From: JALSJK01 sp964530345
Lineage (GTDB): Bacteria; Pseudomonadota; Gammaproteobacteria; Methylococcales; Methylomonadaceae
NCBI GenBank assembly: GCA_964530345.1
Contig: CAZGYJ010000104.1
Location: forward strand, 1-10,947
Direction: 5' to 3'
Length of the DNA stretch: 10,947 nt
Made by a program: the position numbers and the translations under genes. Positions 1 through 7,783 of this stretch are shown piece after piece. Numbering within the stretch: the stretch's first letter is position 1; each line of letters begins with the position of its first letter. The notes below the pieces were generated by a model. That model was not told the origin of the DNA. It worked only from the letters and a program-made list of their open reading frames with translations, and searched no databases.

Positions 1-108
1 CTTCTGGAATAAGTCACTGATATTGAATCTATAAATACGCTGAATAGTTACAAATATTGCAACAAAAACTGGATATTACATTGTTTCTGAAATTAAATAG
101 AGGGTAAT
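1..108. other. Leader upstream of dedD, no clear gene
   Basis: This AT-rich stretch precedes dedD. The first bases could be the last codons of an upstream gene: frame 1 reads Leu-Leu-Glu then TAA at 10-12. Stops in the other plus frames come within about 35 bases, so no upstream gene can be named. In gammaproteobacteria folC often lies just upstream of dedD, which would fit, but nothing here proves it. I see no promoter with both hexamers close to consensus. The only clear signal is the purine-rich AGAGGG at 99-104, four bases before the dedD start. Confidence 0.3.
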
Positions 109-615
109 ATGGATCAGGAATTAAAACAGCGTTTAATTGGAGCTGTAGTTATTACAGCTTTAGCTGCTATTTTTATACCCATGTTATTTGATGATCCTGT
201 TCAGGATCAAGGGAAGTTTATTAATGAATTGAAAATTCCGGAGCCCCCTAAAGAGACTTTTGCTGAAACTGCAGAAAACTTACCTGACTCAACTGAACAA
301 GTTTTGATCTTGCCAGATGCCCCGCCATTATTTGTAGAACAACAGAATGATGAAAAGCCAGAAAAACCCGCTTCTGGATTGGTTCGATGGATCATACAAG
401 TGGGTAGTTTTGCGGAACGTAAAAACGCATTGATTTTACAGGATAAATTACGTAAATCAGGTTTTTCAACCTTTCTGGATTCAGTTGAAACAAAAAAAAA
501 TGGCAAATTGTTTCGGCTTAGAATTGGGCCTGAACTAGACAAAAAACGAGCTGAAGTGATCAAAGTGCAATTAGAAAAGCAATTTCAATTGCAACCGATT
601 TTAGTGGCTGAATAA
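109..615 (+). CDS. dedD: DedD-like SPOR-domain cell division protein
   Basis: The 168-residue product has the DedD layout. A short cytoplasmic N-terminus (MDQELKQRLIGA) leads into one membrane helix at about residues 9-26. A proline- and acid-rich periplasmic linker follows (27-90), then a C-terminal SPOR domain (about 91-166) with the QVGSF strand at 97-101 and the LFRLRIGP strand at 134-141. SPOR domains bind denuded septal peptidoglycan, so DedD gathers at the division ring and supports constriction; that role is known from the family. The ATG at 109 is preceded by AGAGGG and fits the family's usual N-terminus. It opens the dedD-cvpA-purF-metZ run, and its TAA stop shares one base with the cvpA ATG (TAATG), which suggests coupled translation. 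The length is a little short for the family because the linker is short. Nothing is broken. Confidence 0.9.
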   Translation: MDQELKQRLIGAVVITALAAIFIPMLFDDPVQDQGKFINELKIPEPPKETFAETAENLPDSTEQVLILPDAPPLFVEQQNDEKPEKPASGLVRWIIQVGSFAERKNALILQDKLRKSGFSTFLDSVETKKNGKLFRLRIGPELDKKRAEVIKVQLEKQFQLQPILVAE

Positions 616-1106
616 TGATCTGGATAGATTACGCAATTTTAGGGTTGATTTTTATTTCCCTGGTGATTGGGTTATTTCGAGGTTTAATTCGAGAAGCATT
701 TTCCTTGTTTACGTGGATTATTGCAATCTGGATCGGTTTGAGTTTTAGCCGCAAATTTTCCGTATTTCTTGAACCGGTGATCAGTTATCCTTCAGCTAGA
801 ATTGCTGCCGCGTTCGCAGTGTTATTTTTGGTAACTCTTATCTTGGGTGGCATAATCAGTTTTTTATTAAGTGCGCTGGTTAAAAAGACTGGTTTGACAG
901 GAACCGATCGTTTTGCTGGAATGATTTTTGGCATTGCCCGGGGTATGGTTGTGGTTGCCGTGCTGGTTATGCTGGCAGGTTTGACACCTTTGCCGGAAGA
1001 TACCTGGTGGAAAAAATCGAAATTAATTCCACCTTTCCAGTCACTTGCTGTTTGGCTGCGTGATCAGGTGCCTTCGAGTATGGCAGGATATTTTAATTAT
1101 CAATAA
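615..1106 (+). CDS. cvpA: CvpA family membrane protein (colicin V production)
   Basis: The 163-residue inner-membrane protein has about four hydrophobic helices (roughly 3-22, 28-45, 62-86 and 103-123). It also has the family hallmark GLTGTDRFAGMIFGIARG at 93-110 and the usual WWKKSKLIPPF tail region. CvpA was named because colicin V export needs it in E. coli. It is also linked to envelope stress tolerance, but its molecular activity is not settled. The start overlaps the dedD stop by one base, and purF begins 17 bases after its stop. That is the conserved gammaproteobacterial order. Regulation is presumably shared with purF, because no promoter fits between the genes. The identity is secure from motif and context. 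Confidence 0.92.
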   Translation: MIWIDYAILGLIFISLVIGLFRGLIREAFSLFTWIIAIWIGLSFSRKFSVFLEPVISYPSARIAAAFAVLFLVTLILGGIISFLLSALVKKTGLTGTDRFAGMIFGIARGMVVVAVLVMLAGLTPLPEDTWWKKSKLIPPFQSLAVWLRDQVPSSMAGYFNYQ

Positions 1107-1123
1107 CAGTGGTCTTATAGAAA

Positions 1124-2632
1124 ATGTGTGGTATTGCCGGGATTGTTGCCCATCAAAATGTTAATCAGGATTTGTTTGATGCCTTAACCGTTTTACAGCA
1201 CCGTGGGCAGGATGCCGCCGGGATTGTTACTTGCCAAGGAAATCGGCTGCATTTGCGTAAAGATAACGGTTTGGCCCGTGATGTTTTCACCAGTGGTGAA
1301 ATGTTGCGCCTCAAAGGCACGATGGGTATCGGTCATGTCCGCTATCCAACTGCTGGTTGTACCAGTTCTGCAGAGGCACAGCCGTTTTATGTCAATTCGC
1401 CATTTGGCTTGACACTTGCCCATAATGGCAATTTGACCAATGCCGAAGAGTTAAAAAAACAACTTTTTATGGATGATCAGAGGCATATCAATACTGATTC
1501 TGATTCAGAAGTATTGTTGAATATTTTTGCCCATGAATTGCAGCAACTAAGAAAACTACGGTTGTCTGTTGATGATGTATTCAATGCAGTTTCGGCTGTA
1601 CATAAAAGATGCCGAGGGGCTTATGCTGCTGTGGTGATGATTGCAGGTTTTGGTATCCTTGGTTTCAGAGATCCGCACGGAATCAGGCCAGCAGTTTTTG
1701 GTAAGCGGCAAACGGATCAAGGTGATGAATTCATGATTGCCTCGGAAAGTGTGGCGCTGGATGTACTGGGTTTCGAACTCATTAGAGATATTAAACCAGG
1801 TGAGGCGGTATTTATTGAAGCATCAGGACAATTGCATACCAGGCAGTGCGCTGAAAATGCAGAAAAAACGCCTTGTATTTTTGAGTTTGTTTACTTTGCT
1901 CGACCAGATTCCATTTTAGATAATATTTCAGTTTACAAAGCCAGGTTAAGAATGGGTGAGAAATTGGCAGAAAAAATACAGAGAACCTGGCCAGATCATG
2001 ATATAGACGTGGTGATACCCATACCAGATACCAGCAGAACTTCGGCATTGCAAATGGCCAATGATCTTGGCGTAAAATTCCGGGAAGGATTTATCAAGAA
2101 TCGGTACATAGGGAGAACATTTATTATGCCTGGACAGCAAATGCGACAAAAATCAGTCAGACAAAAATTGAATCCGATTGGTCTGGAATTTAATGGCAAA
2201 AATGTTCTTCTGGTTGATGATTCAGTAGTTCGTGGCACAACATCCCAGCAAATTATTCAGATGGCACGAGACGCTGGGGCTAAAAAAGTTTATTTTGCGT
2301 CAGCTGCTCCTCCAGTCCGATTTCCAAATGTATATGGGATTGATATGCCGGCTGCACATGAATTAATTGCGCATAACCGGACAGAACAGGAAGTTTGCCA
2401 GGAAATGGGGGCAGACCGCATGATTTATCAGGATCTGGATGATTTAATTGATGCAGTGAGAAAAGGAAATTCCGAGATTAAAGGCTTTGATACTTCCTGT
2501 TTTAGTAATGAATATTGTACCGGTGATGTAAACAATGCCTATTTGGAAAGAATCGAAGAACTTCGTAATGACGATGCTCAAGCTGCAAGAAATGCTGAAA
2601 ATTTTATTATTGAAATGAGTAATTCCGCCTGA
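1124..2632 (+). CDS. purF: Amidophosphoribosyltransferase
   Basis: The enzyme makes 5-phosphoribosylamine from PRPP and glutamine, the first committed step of cytosolic purine synthesis. At 502 residues it matches E. coli PurF (505) almost end to end. The N-terminal Ntn glutaminase domain starts MCGIAGIV. Cys2 is the nucleophile, exposed by removal of Met1, so there is no propeptide, unlike the Bacillus type. HVRYPTAG (71-78) and HNGNLTN (100-106) are glutamine-site segments. The C-terminal phosphoribosyltransferase domain has the PRPP loop VLLVDDSVVRGTTS at 361-374. The FeS-cluster cysteines of the Bacillus class are not expected in this class. The start is fixed by the need for Cys2, although only a weak TATAG-like purine stretch precedes it. 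Its TGA stop overlaps the metZ ATG. Confidence 0.98.
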   Translation: MCGIAGIVAHQNVNQDLFDALTVLQHRGQDAAGIVTCQGNRLHLRKDNGLARDVFTSGEMLRLKGTMGIGHVRYPTAGCTSSAEAQPFYVNSPFGLTLAHNGNLTNAEELKKQLFMDDQRHINTDSDSEVLLNIFAHELQQLRKLRLSVDDVFNAVSAVHKRCRGAYAAVVMIAGFGILGFRDPHGIRPAVFGKRQTDQGDEFMIASESVALDVLGFELIRDIKPGEAVFIEASGQLHTRQCAENAEKTPCIFEFVYFARPDSILDNISVYKARLRMGEKLAEKIQRTWPDHDIDVVIPIPDTSRTSALQMANDLGVKFREGFIKNRYIGRTFIMPGQQMRQKSVRQKLNPIGLEFNGKNVLLVDDSVVRGTTSQQIIQMARDAGAKKVYFASAAPPVRFPNVYGIDMPAAHELIAHNRTEQEVCQEMGADRMIYQDLDDLIDAVRKGNSEIKGFDTSCFSNEYCTGDVNNAYLERIEELRNDDAQAARNAENFIIEMSNSA

Positions 2633-3819
2633 TGGATAAGAAAAATAAAGATTGGAGCCAATATGCTATTGAAACACAAGCTGTTCGTTCCGGACATCAT
2701 AGAACTGCAGAAGATGAGCATAGCATTCCTATCTTTGCGACCTCCAGTTATGTTTTTGACAGTGCAGAGGAAGCCGCACTAAGGTTTTCAGGAGAATCTG
2801 CCGGAAATATCTATTCCCGTTTTACTAATCCGACTGTATCGGCTTTTCAGGAAAGGTTGGCTGCAATGGAAGGTGGTGAGCGGTGTCTGGCTTTTTCATC
2901 TGGAATGGCAGCAATTATGGCATTATGCATGGGGCTGTTAAAAGCGGGTGATCATGTGGTTTCGTCGCGCAGTGTTTTTGGTAATACCGTATTATTATTT
3001 CAAAACTTTTTTGCCAAGTTTGGTGTGACCACTGATTTTGTTGATTTAACTGATCCTTCTGCTTGGGAAGCGGCAATAACAGCGAATACGCGTTTTTTAT
3101 TTTTAGAAACACCGTCCAACCCGTTGATTGAAATTGCTGATATCCAGGGATTGGCAGATATTGCTCACAATCATGATTGTCTTTTGGTCGTTGATAATGT
3201 CTTTTGTACACCAGCATTACAAAAGCCAATTGAGTTGGGTGCTGATATTGTGGTTCATTCCACCACTAAATATATAGATGGCCATGGAAGATGTGTTGGT
3301 GGGGCAGTGGTTGCCAGTGATGAATTGATAGAAAAGCAAATTTATCCTTTTTTGCGGACTGGCGGAGCATCCATGAGTCCTTTTAACGCCTGGGTGTTTT
3401 TATCGGGACTGGAAACTCTGGCGATCAGGATGAAGGCGCATTGTAAAAATGCAATGGATTTGGCGCAGTGGCTGGAAGAACAGGATAGCGTTATTAAAGT
3501 CCACTATCCGGGACTTGCATCTCATGTTCAACATGAACTGGCAAAAAAACAACAAACGGGGTTCGGTGGGGTTGTTAGTTTTGAATTGGTCGGGGGTAAG
3601 GAACATGCCTGGAAATTAATTAACAGTACTAAGTTTTTGTCAATCACTGCCAATCTGGGAGATGTAAAGACAACCATCACACATCCCGCATCTACAACAC
3701 ATAGTCGTTTATCAGAGCAGGAACGGCTTAAAGCGGGTATCACCGATGGCTTGGTTCGTATTTCGGTTGGTCTTGAAAATGTGAAGGACATCATAAACGA
3801 TCTGAAACCCGGCTTGTAA
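2632..3819 (+). CDS. metZ: O-succinylhomoserine sulfhydrylase
   Basis: This is a PLP enzyme of the Cys/Met metabolism (gamma-family) fold that makes homocysteine directly from O-succinylhomoserine and sulfide, bypassing cystathionine in methionine synthesis. In the 395 residues I see YSRFTNPTV (61-69), SSGMAA (89-94), VVDN with the pyridine-ring Asp188 (186-189), and the Schiff-base Lys213 in HSTTKYIDGHGRCVGG. The KYIDGHGRCVGG form and the ending (NLGDVKTTITHPASTTH, then SVGLENVKDI) match pseudomonad MetZ better than MetB, MetC or MetY. The ATG overlaps the purF stop as TGATG, so translation is probably coupled. purF-metZ adjacency is conserved in many gammaproteobacteria. Activity with O-acetylhomoserine cannot be excluded from sequence. 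Confidence 0.93.
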   Translation: MDKKNKDWSQYAIETQAVRSGHHRTAEDEHSIPIFATSSYVFDSAEEAALRFSGESAGNIYSRFTNPTVSAFQERLAAMEGGERCLAFSSGMAAIMALCMGLLKAGDHVVSSRSVFGNTVLLFQNFFAKFGVTTDFVDLTDPSAWEAAITANTRFLFLETPSNPLIEIADIQGLADIAHNHDCLLVVDNVFCTPALQKPIELGADIVVHSTTKYIDGHGRCVGGAVVASDELIEKQIYPFLRTGGASMSPFNAWVFLSGLETLAIRMKAHCKNAMDLAQWLEEQDSVIKVHYPGLASHVQHELAKKQQTGFGGVVSFELVGGKEHAWKLINSTKFLSITANLGDVKTTITHPASTTHSRLSEQERLKAGITDGLVRISVGLENVKDIINDLKPGL

Positions 3820-3861
3820 AATCAGCGATTGCTTCTAGAATCATAAGCAAGGAGATGATTT

Positions 3862-5529
3862 ATGATTTTTACGATGGCAACTGCTCTATTAAGCGATAAT
3901 GTTCAAGTATTAAAAAGCAGTGTATCAAAGACCGCCTATCAAGGTGTTTTGATTGCAATTGCTGCAATTATTGTCGCAAGCTGTATGGTCAGTTTTTATT
4001 TGGTCGGCGAAGTGTCCCTTGATGGGATAGTTGAAGCCCAAAAAACCAATATGGCATTGTGGATTCTTAACTGTGTTCCCTTTGTTTTTGCTTTGTGGGG
4101 GCAATATTCCAGCTCAATCATTGCTTATGAAGCAGGAGCAATGATTTATGATCAAACCCAGGAATTGCGCCAAAGAGCAGACGAAATGACTCGCCAGGCG
4201 AGTTATGTCACGACCCATGATCCACTCACAGATTTACCTAACAGAGCCTTGTTTTATGATCGGGTTGGTCAGGCCATCACTTCAACCAATCAGCAAGACA
4301 TTAAATTATCCATATTATTAATTGAAATAGAGAATTTTAAGGAAGTTTACGATACCTTGGGCCGAACCAGCAGTGATTTGATTTTAAAGCAAATTGCGAC
4401 ACGCCTACAAAGCGTGGTTTTAGATCCGGATAGTGTAGCCAGAATTGACGGCAATGTGTTTGGCATTTTGTTGACGGATATTGACGATGATTTGTTAGAA
4501 GCGCAATATCTTGCTCAGGCCATACAAAAGGCCATGGAGCAGGCGTTTATCGTAGAGCGATTACAATTTGCAGTACATTCAAATGTCGGTATCGTGCATT
4601 TTCCCATGCATGGTGAAGATGTTGATTCACTGGTTCAAAGAGCGGGCGTTGCCTTATATATGGCTAGAAGCTCTAATAGTGGTTACTCGGTTTATGAATC
4701 CTCCTTTGACAAGCATAGTCCGATGCGACTGACTTTAATGAGTGAATTGCGTAACGCCATTGATCGGGATCAATTGGAGCTCTATTATCAGCCTAAAATT
4801 GATATTCAAAGCTGTGAGTTATTTGGTGCCGAAGCACTGGTGCGCTGGAACCATCCCAAGCATGGTTTTATTTCACCGGATGAATTTATTCCGATGGCGG
4901 AACGAACTCGAACCATTAAAACATTGACATTGTGGGTGCTGAAAAGGGCTTTCCAGCACTGTGCTGAATGGCATAGAAAGGGATTAGAAATCAAGATTTC
5001 AGTAAATTTATCAGCCAAGGATTTATTGGATCCAAACCTTCCTGATATTATTGCTGGTGTTACGGCATCGTCTGGAGTGAAGCCTGAATGGATTATTCTT
5101 GAGATTACTGAAAGTTCGATCATGACAGATCCCGAAAGGGCATTAATTGTGATTAATAGACTTAATGAAATGGGTTTCGAATTAGCAGTAGATGATTTTG
5201 GTACAGGCTATTCATCCTTGGCCTATTTGAAAAAAATGCCATTATCCGAATTAAAAATTGACAAATCCTTTGTTGAAGATATTCAAAACAGTGAAAATGA
5301 TGCCATCATTGTTAAAGCGACCATTAATTTAGCTCATAACCTTGGTTTACACGTCACCGCGGAAGGTGTTGAAAATCAGGAAATTTTGAACAGGCTTAAA
5401 GGATACGGTTGCGATATTGCGCAAGGGTACTATTTTTCAAAACCGCTGGCAGTTGATGGTTTTAATGAATGGATGGCAAAAATGAAATTGCAGAAAAATC
5501 TTTGCAGTATGCATCGAAAAGCAAGTTAA
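3862..5529 (+). CDS. Membrane c-di-GMP phosphodiesterase, degenerate GGDEF plus EAL
   Basis: This 555-residue inner-membrane signalling protein has two helices (about 27-48 and 65-88) joined by a short periplasmic loop, then a short charged helix (about 96-115). A GGDEF-like domain (116-283) and a C-terminal EAL domain (about 290-540) follow. The GGDEF signature reads DGNVF (196-200), the metal acids of the usual LDLDRF strand read IEIENF (153-158), and LDPD replaces the RxxD inhibitory site (187-190), so cyclase activity is unlikely. The EAL domain keeps E324-A-L, N382, E414, D444-D445, K465, E501-x-x-E504 and Q521, the known metal, catalytic and substrate residues. I therefore infer hydrolysis of c-di-GMP to pGpG. 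The start is supported by AAGGAG at 3849-3854, seven bases before the ATG. It lies 42 bases after metZ and could be read through from it. Confidence 0.9.
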   Translation: MIFTMATALLSDNVQVLKSSVSKTAYQGVLIAIAAIIVASCMVSFYLVGEVSLDGIVEAQKTNMALWILNCVPFVFALWGQYSSSIIAYEAGAMIYDQTQELRQRADEMTRQASYVTTHDPLTDLPNRALFYDRVGQAITSTNQQDIKLSILLIEIENFKEVYDTLGRTSSDLILKQIATRLQSVVLDPDSVARIDGNVFGILLTDIDDDLLEAQYLAQAIQKAMEQAFIVERLQFAVHSNVGIVHFPMHGEDVDSLVQRAGVALYMARSSNSGYSVYESSFDKHSPMRLTLMSELRNAIDRDQLELYYQPKIDIQSCELFGAEALVRWNHPKHGFISPDEFIPMAERTRTIKTLTLWVLKRAFQHCAEWHRKGLEIKISVNLSAKDLLDPNLPDIIAGVTASSGVKPEWIILEITESSIMTDPERALIVINRLNEMGFELAVDDFGTGYSSLAYLKKMPLSELKIDKSFVEDIQNSENDAIIVKATINLAHNLGLHVTAEGVENQEILNRLKGYGCDIAQGYYFSKPLAVDGFNEWMAKMKLQKNLCSMHRKAS

Positions 5530-5537
5530 GGACAAAC
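5530..5537. other. Eight-base convergent junction, no terminator seen
   Basis: The TAA of the EAL gene and the TAA of the minus-strand DUF218 gene are separated by only eight bases. I see no GC-rich hairpin with a T-tract here on either strand. Transcripts from the two sides probably overlap or end inside the opposite gene, or end by Rho. Confidence 0.5.
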
Positions 5538-6305
5538 TTAATATCTAAGCTTATACCATAATTTTCCGAGCAATTCATGTAATGCCATAGAACTAACTTC
5601 AAGCGCCGATGCTGAAGGAATATAACTGAAAACAGATCTGTTTTCAGGAGTTATGAAGCCAGTGGGCGCGGGCATGACATTAAATCCAACCCGTCTGAAT
5701 TGTTGAACAGCACGGGACATATGGAGAGCGTGGGTAACCAGCAGTATTTTTCTGATATTTTCTTTGCCGAGTATTTGATAGCTAAATCGGGCATTTTCAG
5801 CGGTATTTCGACTTTTTTCTTCCAACCAGTCTGCTTTATATTGGAAATCCTGAACAAGAGTTTCCTGCATTAGTTCTGCTTCAGATGGATATTTTTGTTC
5901 AAATACTTTCCCCCCGCTGACTAAAAGGGGCAGCTTGGTCAGTCTGGCTATTCTTACGGCATACCGTAGACGAACAAAAACTCTTTCATGTAAGACAGTA
6001 CGATTATTGTATTCTGGTGCAGGAGGACGAGTTCCGCCTCCTAAAACAACGATTGCTTGTGCATCAGTATTTTTTATTTGAGCTTTGGATAAAGCTGGAT
6101 AGATTTGTTGCGACGATGCAAGCAATACAGAAACAGCGGGTAGACTTAACAGGTATAATCCAATTAAACAAATAATGGCAAATTTTACATGATTACAATT
6201 TTTGTGATGGCGAAATAAACTAATGATAGCCAGTATAAGCAGAATAGCCGGCGGCAAGATTAAAGCTTTGATAAGATAAATGAAATAAATATCCATATTC
6301 GACAT
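5538..6305 (-). CDS. ElyC/YdcF-like DUF218 envelope protein
   Basis: The 255-residue protein has two N-terminal membrane helices (about 8-30 and 40-62) and a DUF218 domain from about 83 to the end. Family marks are VVLGGGTR (86-93), SGG (130-132), the SEA turn (141-143), the EEKSRNTAEN loop (162-171) and LLVTHALHMSRA (188-199). The overall plan matches E. coli ElyC (259 residues), which is needed for normal peptidoglycan and lipid-carrier metabolism at low temperature; YdcF and SanA are relatives. The exact reaction is unknown. ATG 6305 directly follows an in-frame TAA, so only that ATG or the one at residue 4 can be the start, and neither has a good ribosome site. The gene is convergent with the EAL gene and divergent from the DUF3301 gene across 61 bases. 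Confidence 0.85.
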   Translation of the reverse strand: MSNMDIYFIYLIKALILPPAILLILAIISLFRHHKNCNHVKFAIICLIGLYLLSLPAVSVLLASSQQIYPALSKAQIKNTDAQAIVVLGGGTRPPAPEYNNRTVLHERVFVRLRYAVRIARLTKLPLLVSGGKVFEQKYPSEAELMQETLVQDFQYKADWLEEKSRNTAENARFSYQILGKENIRKILLVTHALHMSRAVQQFRRVGFNVMPAPTGFITPENRSVFSYIPSASALEVSSMALHELLGKLWYKLRY

Positions 6306-6366
6306 TTATTTTAATACAAAATGGCAACAATTGATAATAGGGATTCGAGCGTATGGGGTATAAAAC

Positions 6367-6687
6367 GTGACTTTTAGCTATTCAGAAATTATTATCATTA
6401 TTTTGTTAATCAGTTTTTTTCTGTATTGGTCAAATTCGCAGCAGGCCAGAGAAATTGCATTAAATGCGGTAAAAATATACTGCCGGAGAATGGAGATTCA
6501 ACTACTTGATGAATATGTGGCTTTGAATGCGATGTGGTTAAAACGAGATGAAACAGGCAGCATCAGAATTTGGCGTTCGTTTCTATTCGAATTTACCGCG
6601 ACTGGGGAAGATCGCTATAACGGCAAAATAATTATGCTCGGCAAGCGTATTGAAACTATTCAGCTAGAACCGCACCGGATTGGATGA
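6367..6687 (+). CDS. DUF3301 family small membrane protein
   Basis: The 106-residue protein has one N-terminal hydrophobic helix (about 6-21, rich in Ile and Leu) and a small conserved domain after it. I recognise the DUF3301 pattern: QLLDEYVAL (45-53), an LKRDETG turn (58-64), IWRSFLFEF (68-76), GEDRYNGKIIMLG (80-92), and a terminal IQLEPHRI. The family is common in gammaproteobacteria and has no known function. The start is GTG, preceded by GGGG at 6355-6358 with an eight-base spacing. No in-frame ATG lies nearby upstream. The gene stands alone between a divergent DUF218 gene and the convergent PilZ gene. Confidence 0.8.
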   Translation: MTFSYSEIIIIILLISFFLYWSNSQQAREIALNAVKIYCRRMEIQLLDEYVALNAMWLKRDETGSIRIWRSFLFEFTATGEDRYNGKIIMLGKRIETIQLEPHRIG

Positions 6688-6735
6688 AACAGACGTTCTT
6701 TATTGAAATCATGGATTCAGTTGGAAAATAAACTG
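6688..6735. other. Convergent junction between DUF3301 and PilZ genes
   Basis: This 48-base gap separates two converging genes. The only dyad is CAGTT/AACTG with an eight-base loop (about 6719-6736), which is short, AT-rich and has no T-tract. I do not call it a terminator. Confidence 0.4.
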
Positions 6736-7110
6736 TCAATTGTTGGATAAAACAACGAGTGATGATAAATCTCTTTCCAAAATTTCGCTATCGCCCAAAT
6801 TTAGTTCAACCATACGACGAAGTTGAGAAATACTGTCGATATCAATTTGTTCGCATTTGAATCCGACGTTATTGCCTTCAGCATGCGCCGGTTTTAAGTC
6901 CATGGTAATTTCAGTATCTTCAGAAAGAGTCAGCCTTAATGTGCAAATATCATCTGAATCTTGTTGCCAGGTTGTAGGGAACTGCAATAGACAGCCATTC
7001 AGGCAAAGGTCGATTACTTCACAATCCCAGCTTTTGTTATCGGCTACAAGACTTGCTTTGGCGTTGTAGAAAATTCGATGGAATTGTCGCTTTTCGTTTT
7101 CAGTAGACAT
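6736..7110 (-). CDS. PilZ domain protein, putative c-di-GMP effector
   Basis: The 124-residue soluble protein is a single PilZ domain followed by a helical tail. The first c-di-GMP motif is present as KRQFHR, with R8 and R12 in the RxxxR spacing. The second, normally D/N-x-S-x-x-G, reads DLCLNG (34-39), with Cys36 where Ser is usual. The tail SISQLRRMVELNLGDSEILERDLSSL-type segment (about 93-118) matches a group of stand-alone gammaproteobacterial PilZ proteins that I recognise by pattern only. I infer that it binds c-di-GMP and acts on a partner protein; the target is unknown. I chose ATG 7110 over the adjacent GTG 7113, which would add one residue. The GTG directly follows the TAA of the FHA gene, so the two genes are translated as a pair. 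Confidence 0.85.
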   Translation of the reverse strand: MSTENEKRQFHRIFYNAKASLVADNKSWDCEVIDLCLNGCLLQFPTTWQQDSDDICTLRLTLSEDTEITMDLKPAHAEGNNVGFKCEQIDIDSISQLRRMVELNLGDSEILERDLSSLVVLSNN

Positions 7111-7113
7111 CAC

Positions 7114-7722
7114 TTAACCCAGGAAAAATTGCATCGGTGTTTCATCAATAACAACCATGTCATTAGCATTTAATTTGATGGTTTCATCTTTCAGCAATTT
7201 TTCATTAATGGTTAAAGAATCATTGCTTTCTAATGAAGAAATATAGTATCCATCTGTTCGTTTGGCAATAACTACAACCCCATTACCGCTATGGCCTATG
7301 CGAGTCATTGATTTTTTTAAAGGGATCAAACGGCCAATGTGTTTGCCTTCCATGATTTGTAAATTTGCTTCTGGTAAATGTTGTTCTGAAGCAAAGCTAT
7401 CTGAGTCTTCGTTAGGTGATGAATTGACTATTGACTCGGTGGTATTGTAAATAATCTTATGTTTGCCAATCAGAATTTCATCGTTATTATGTAATTTACA
7501 TTCTTTGCTTGCGTTATTATTAATGCTGATCGGGAAATCATCATTCAGTTGTTTGATAATGGTTTCTTCTTCATTAAAGCATACAGCCGCATGGGCAGGC
7601 GCAATGGCCAGGCTATCAATGATGATGTCATTACTGGTCTCACTTCCTATGTGAACCGTTTTTTGATCAAAAATAGCGGATTGAATAGTTCTATCTTTAA
7701 AGATAACAGTAAATTTTGCCAT
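7114..7722 (-). CDS. Tandem FHA-domain protein
   Basis: The 202-residue soluble protein appears to hold two forkhead-associated folds, at about 5-95 and 120-202, joined by an acidic Ser/Asn/Glu-rich linker. FHA domains usually read phosphothreonine. In the first, HIGSETSNDIIID (24-36) has Ser where the key Arg sits, IAPAHA (40-45) keeps His44 but has Ala for the usual Ser, and INNN (67-70) keeps the Asn. The second keeps RIG (141-143) but no histidine of the SxxH type. Partner binding may therefore be phosphate-independent or weak. ATG 7722 is the first ATG. An upstream TTG at 7773 would add 17 residues with no family support. The PilZ gene follows its stop at once, suggesting that the two products work together. 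Confidence 0.8.
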   Translation of the reverse strand: MAKFTVIFKDRTIQSAIFDQKTVHIGSETSNDIIIDSLAIAPAHAAVCFNEEETIIKQLNDDFPISINNNASKECKLHNNDEILIGKHKIIYNTTESIVNSSPNEDSDSFASEQHLPEANLQIMEGKHIGRLIPLKKSMTRIGHSGNGVVVIAKRTDGYYISSLESNDSLTINEKLLKDETIKLNANDMVVIDETPMQFFLG

Positions 7723-7754
7723 TATTTCGTTGAATTCATCGAGTCTCGGCTTTA

Positions 7755-7783
7755 AGTATAGACAAAAATACAAGATTACTAAT
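7755..7783 (-). promoter_or_regulatory. Possible promoter of the FHA-PilZ pair
   Basis: On the minus strand TATACT (7760-7755) is a good -10 hexamer. It would start RNA about 26 bases before the FHA ATG at 7722. The hexamer 17 bases upstream, ATTAGT (7783-7778), is a poor -35. It overlaps the AGTAATC repeat at 7780-7774, so an activator-dependent promoter would make sense. This rests on one good hexamer only. Confidence 0.25.

Noticed and set aside
1193..3794. Several antisense and out-of-frame ORFs of 60-104 codons within purF and metZ
   Set aside because: They lie inside genes with clear full-length family matches, have no ribosome sites or recognisable domains, and are expected by chance.
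3829..3850. TTGCTT/AAGCAA hairpin before the EAL gene, touching its ribosome site
   Set aside because: A six-base AT-rich stem with a ten-base loop is weak, overlaps the ribosome site by only two bases, and has no T-tract.
6740..6760. TTGTT/AACAA dyad at the end of the PilZ gene as a terminator
   Set aside because: It has five AT pairs, spans the stop codon, and lacks a T-tract.
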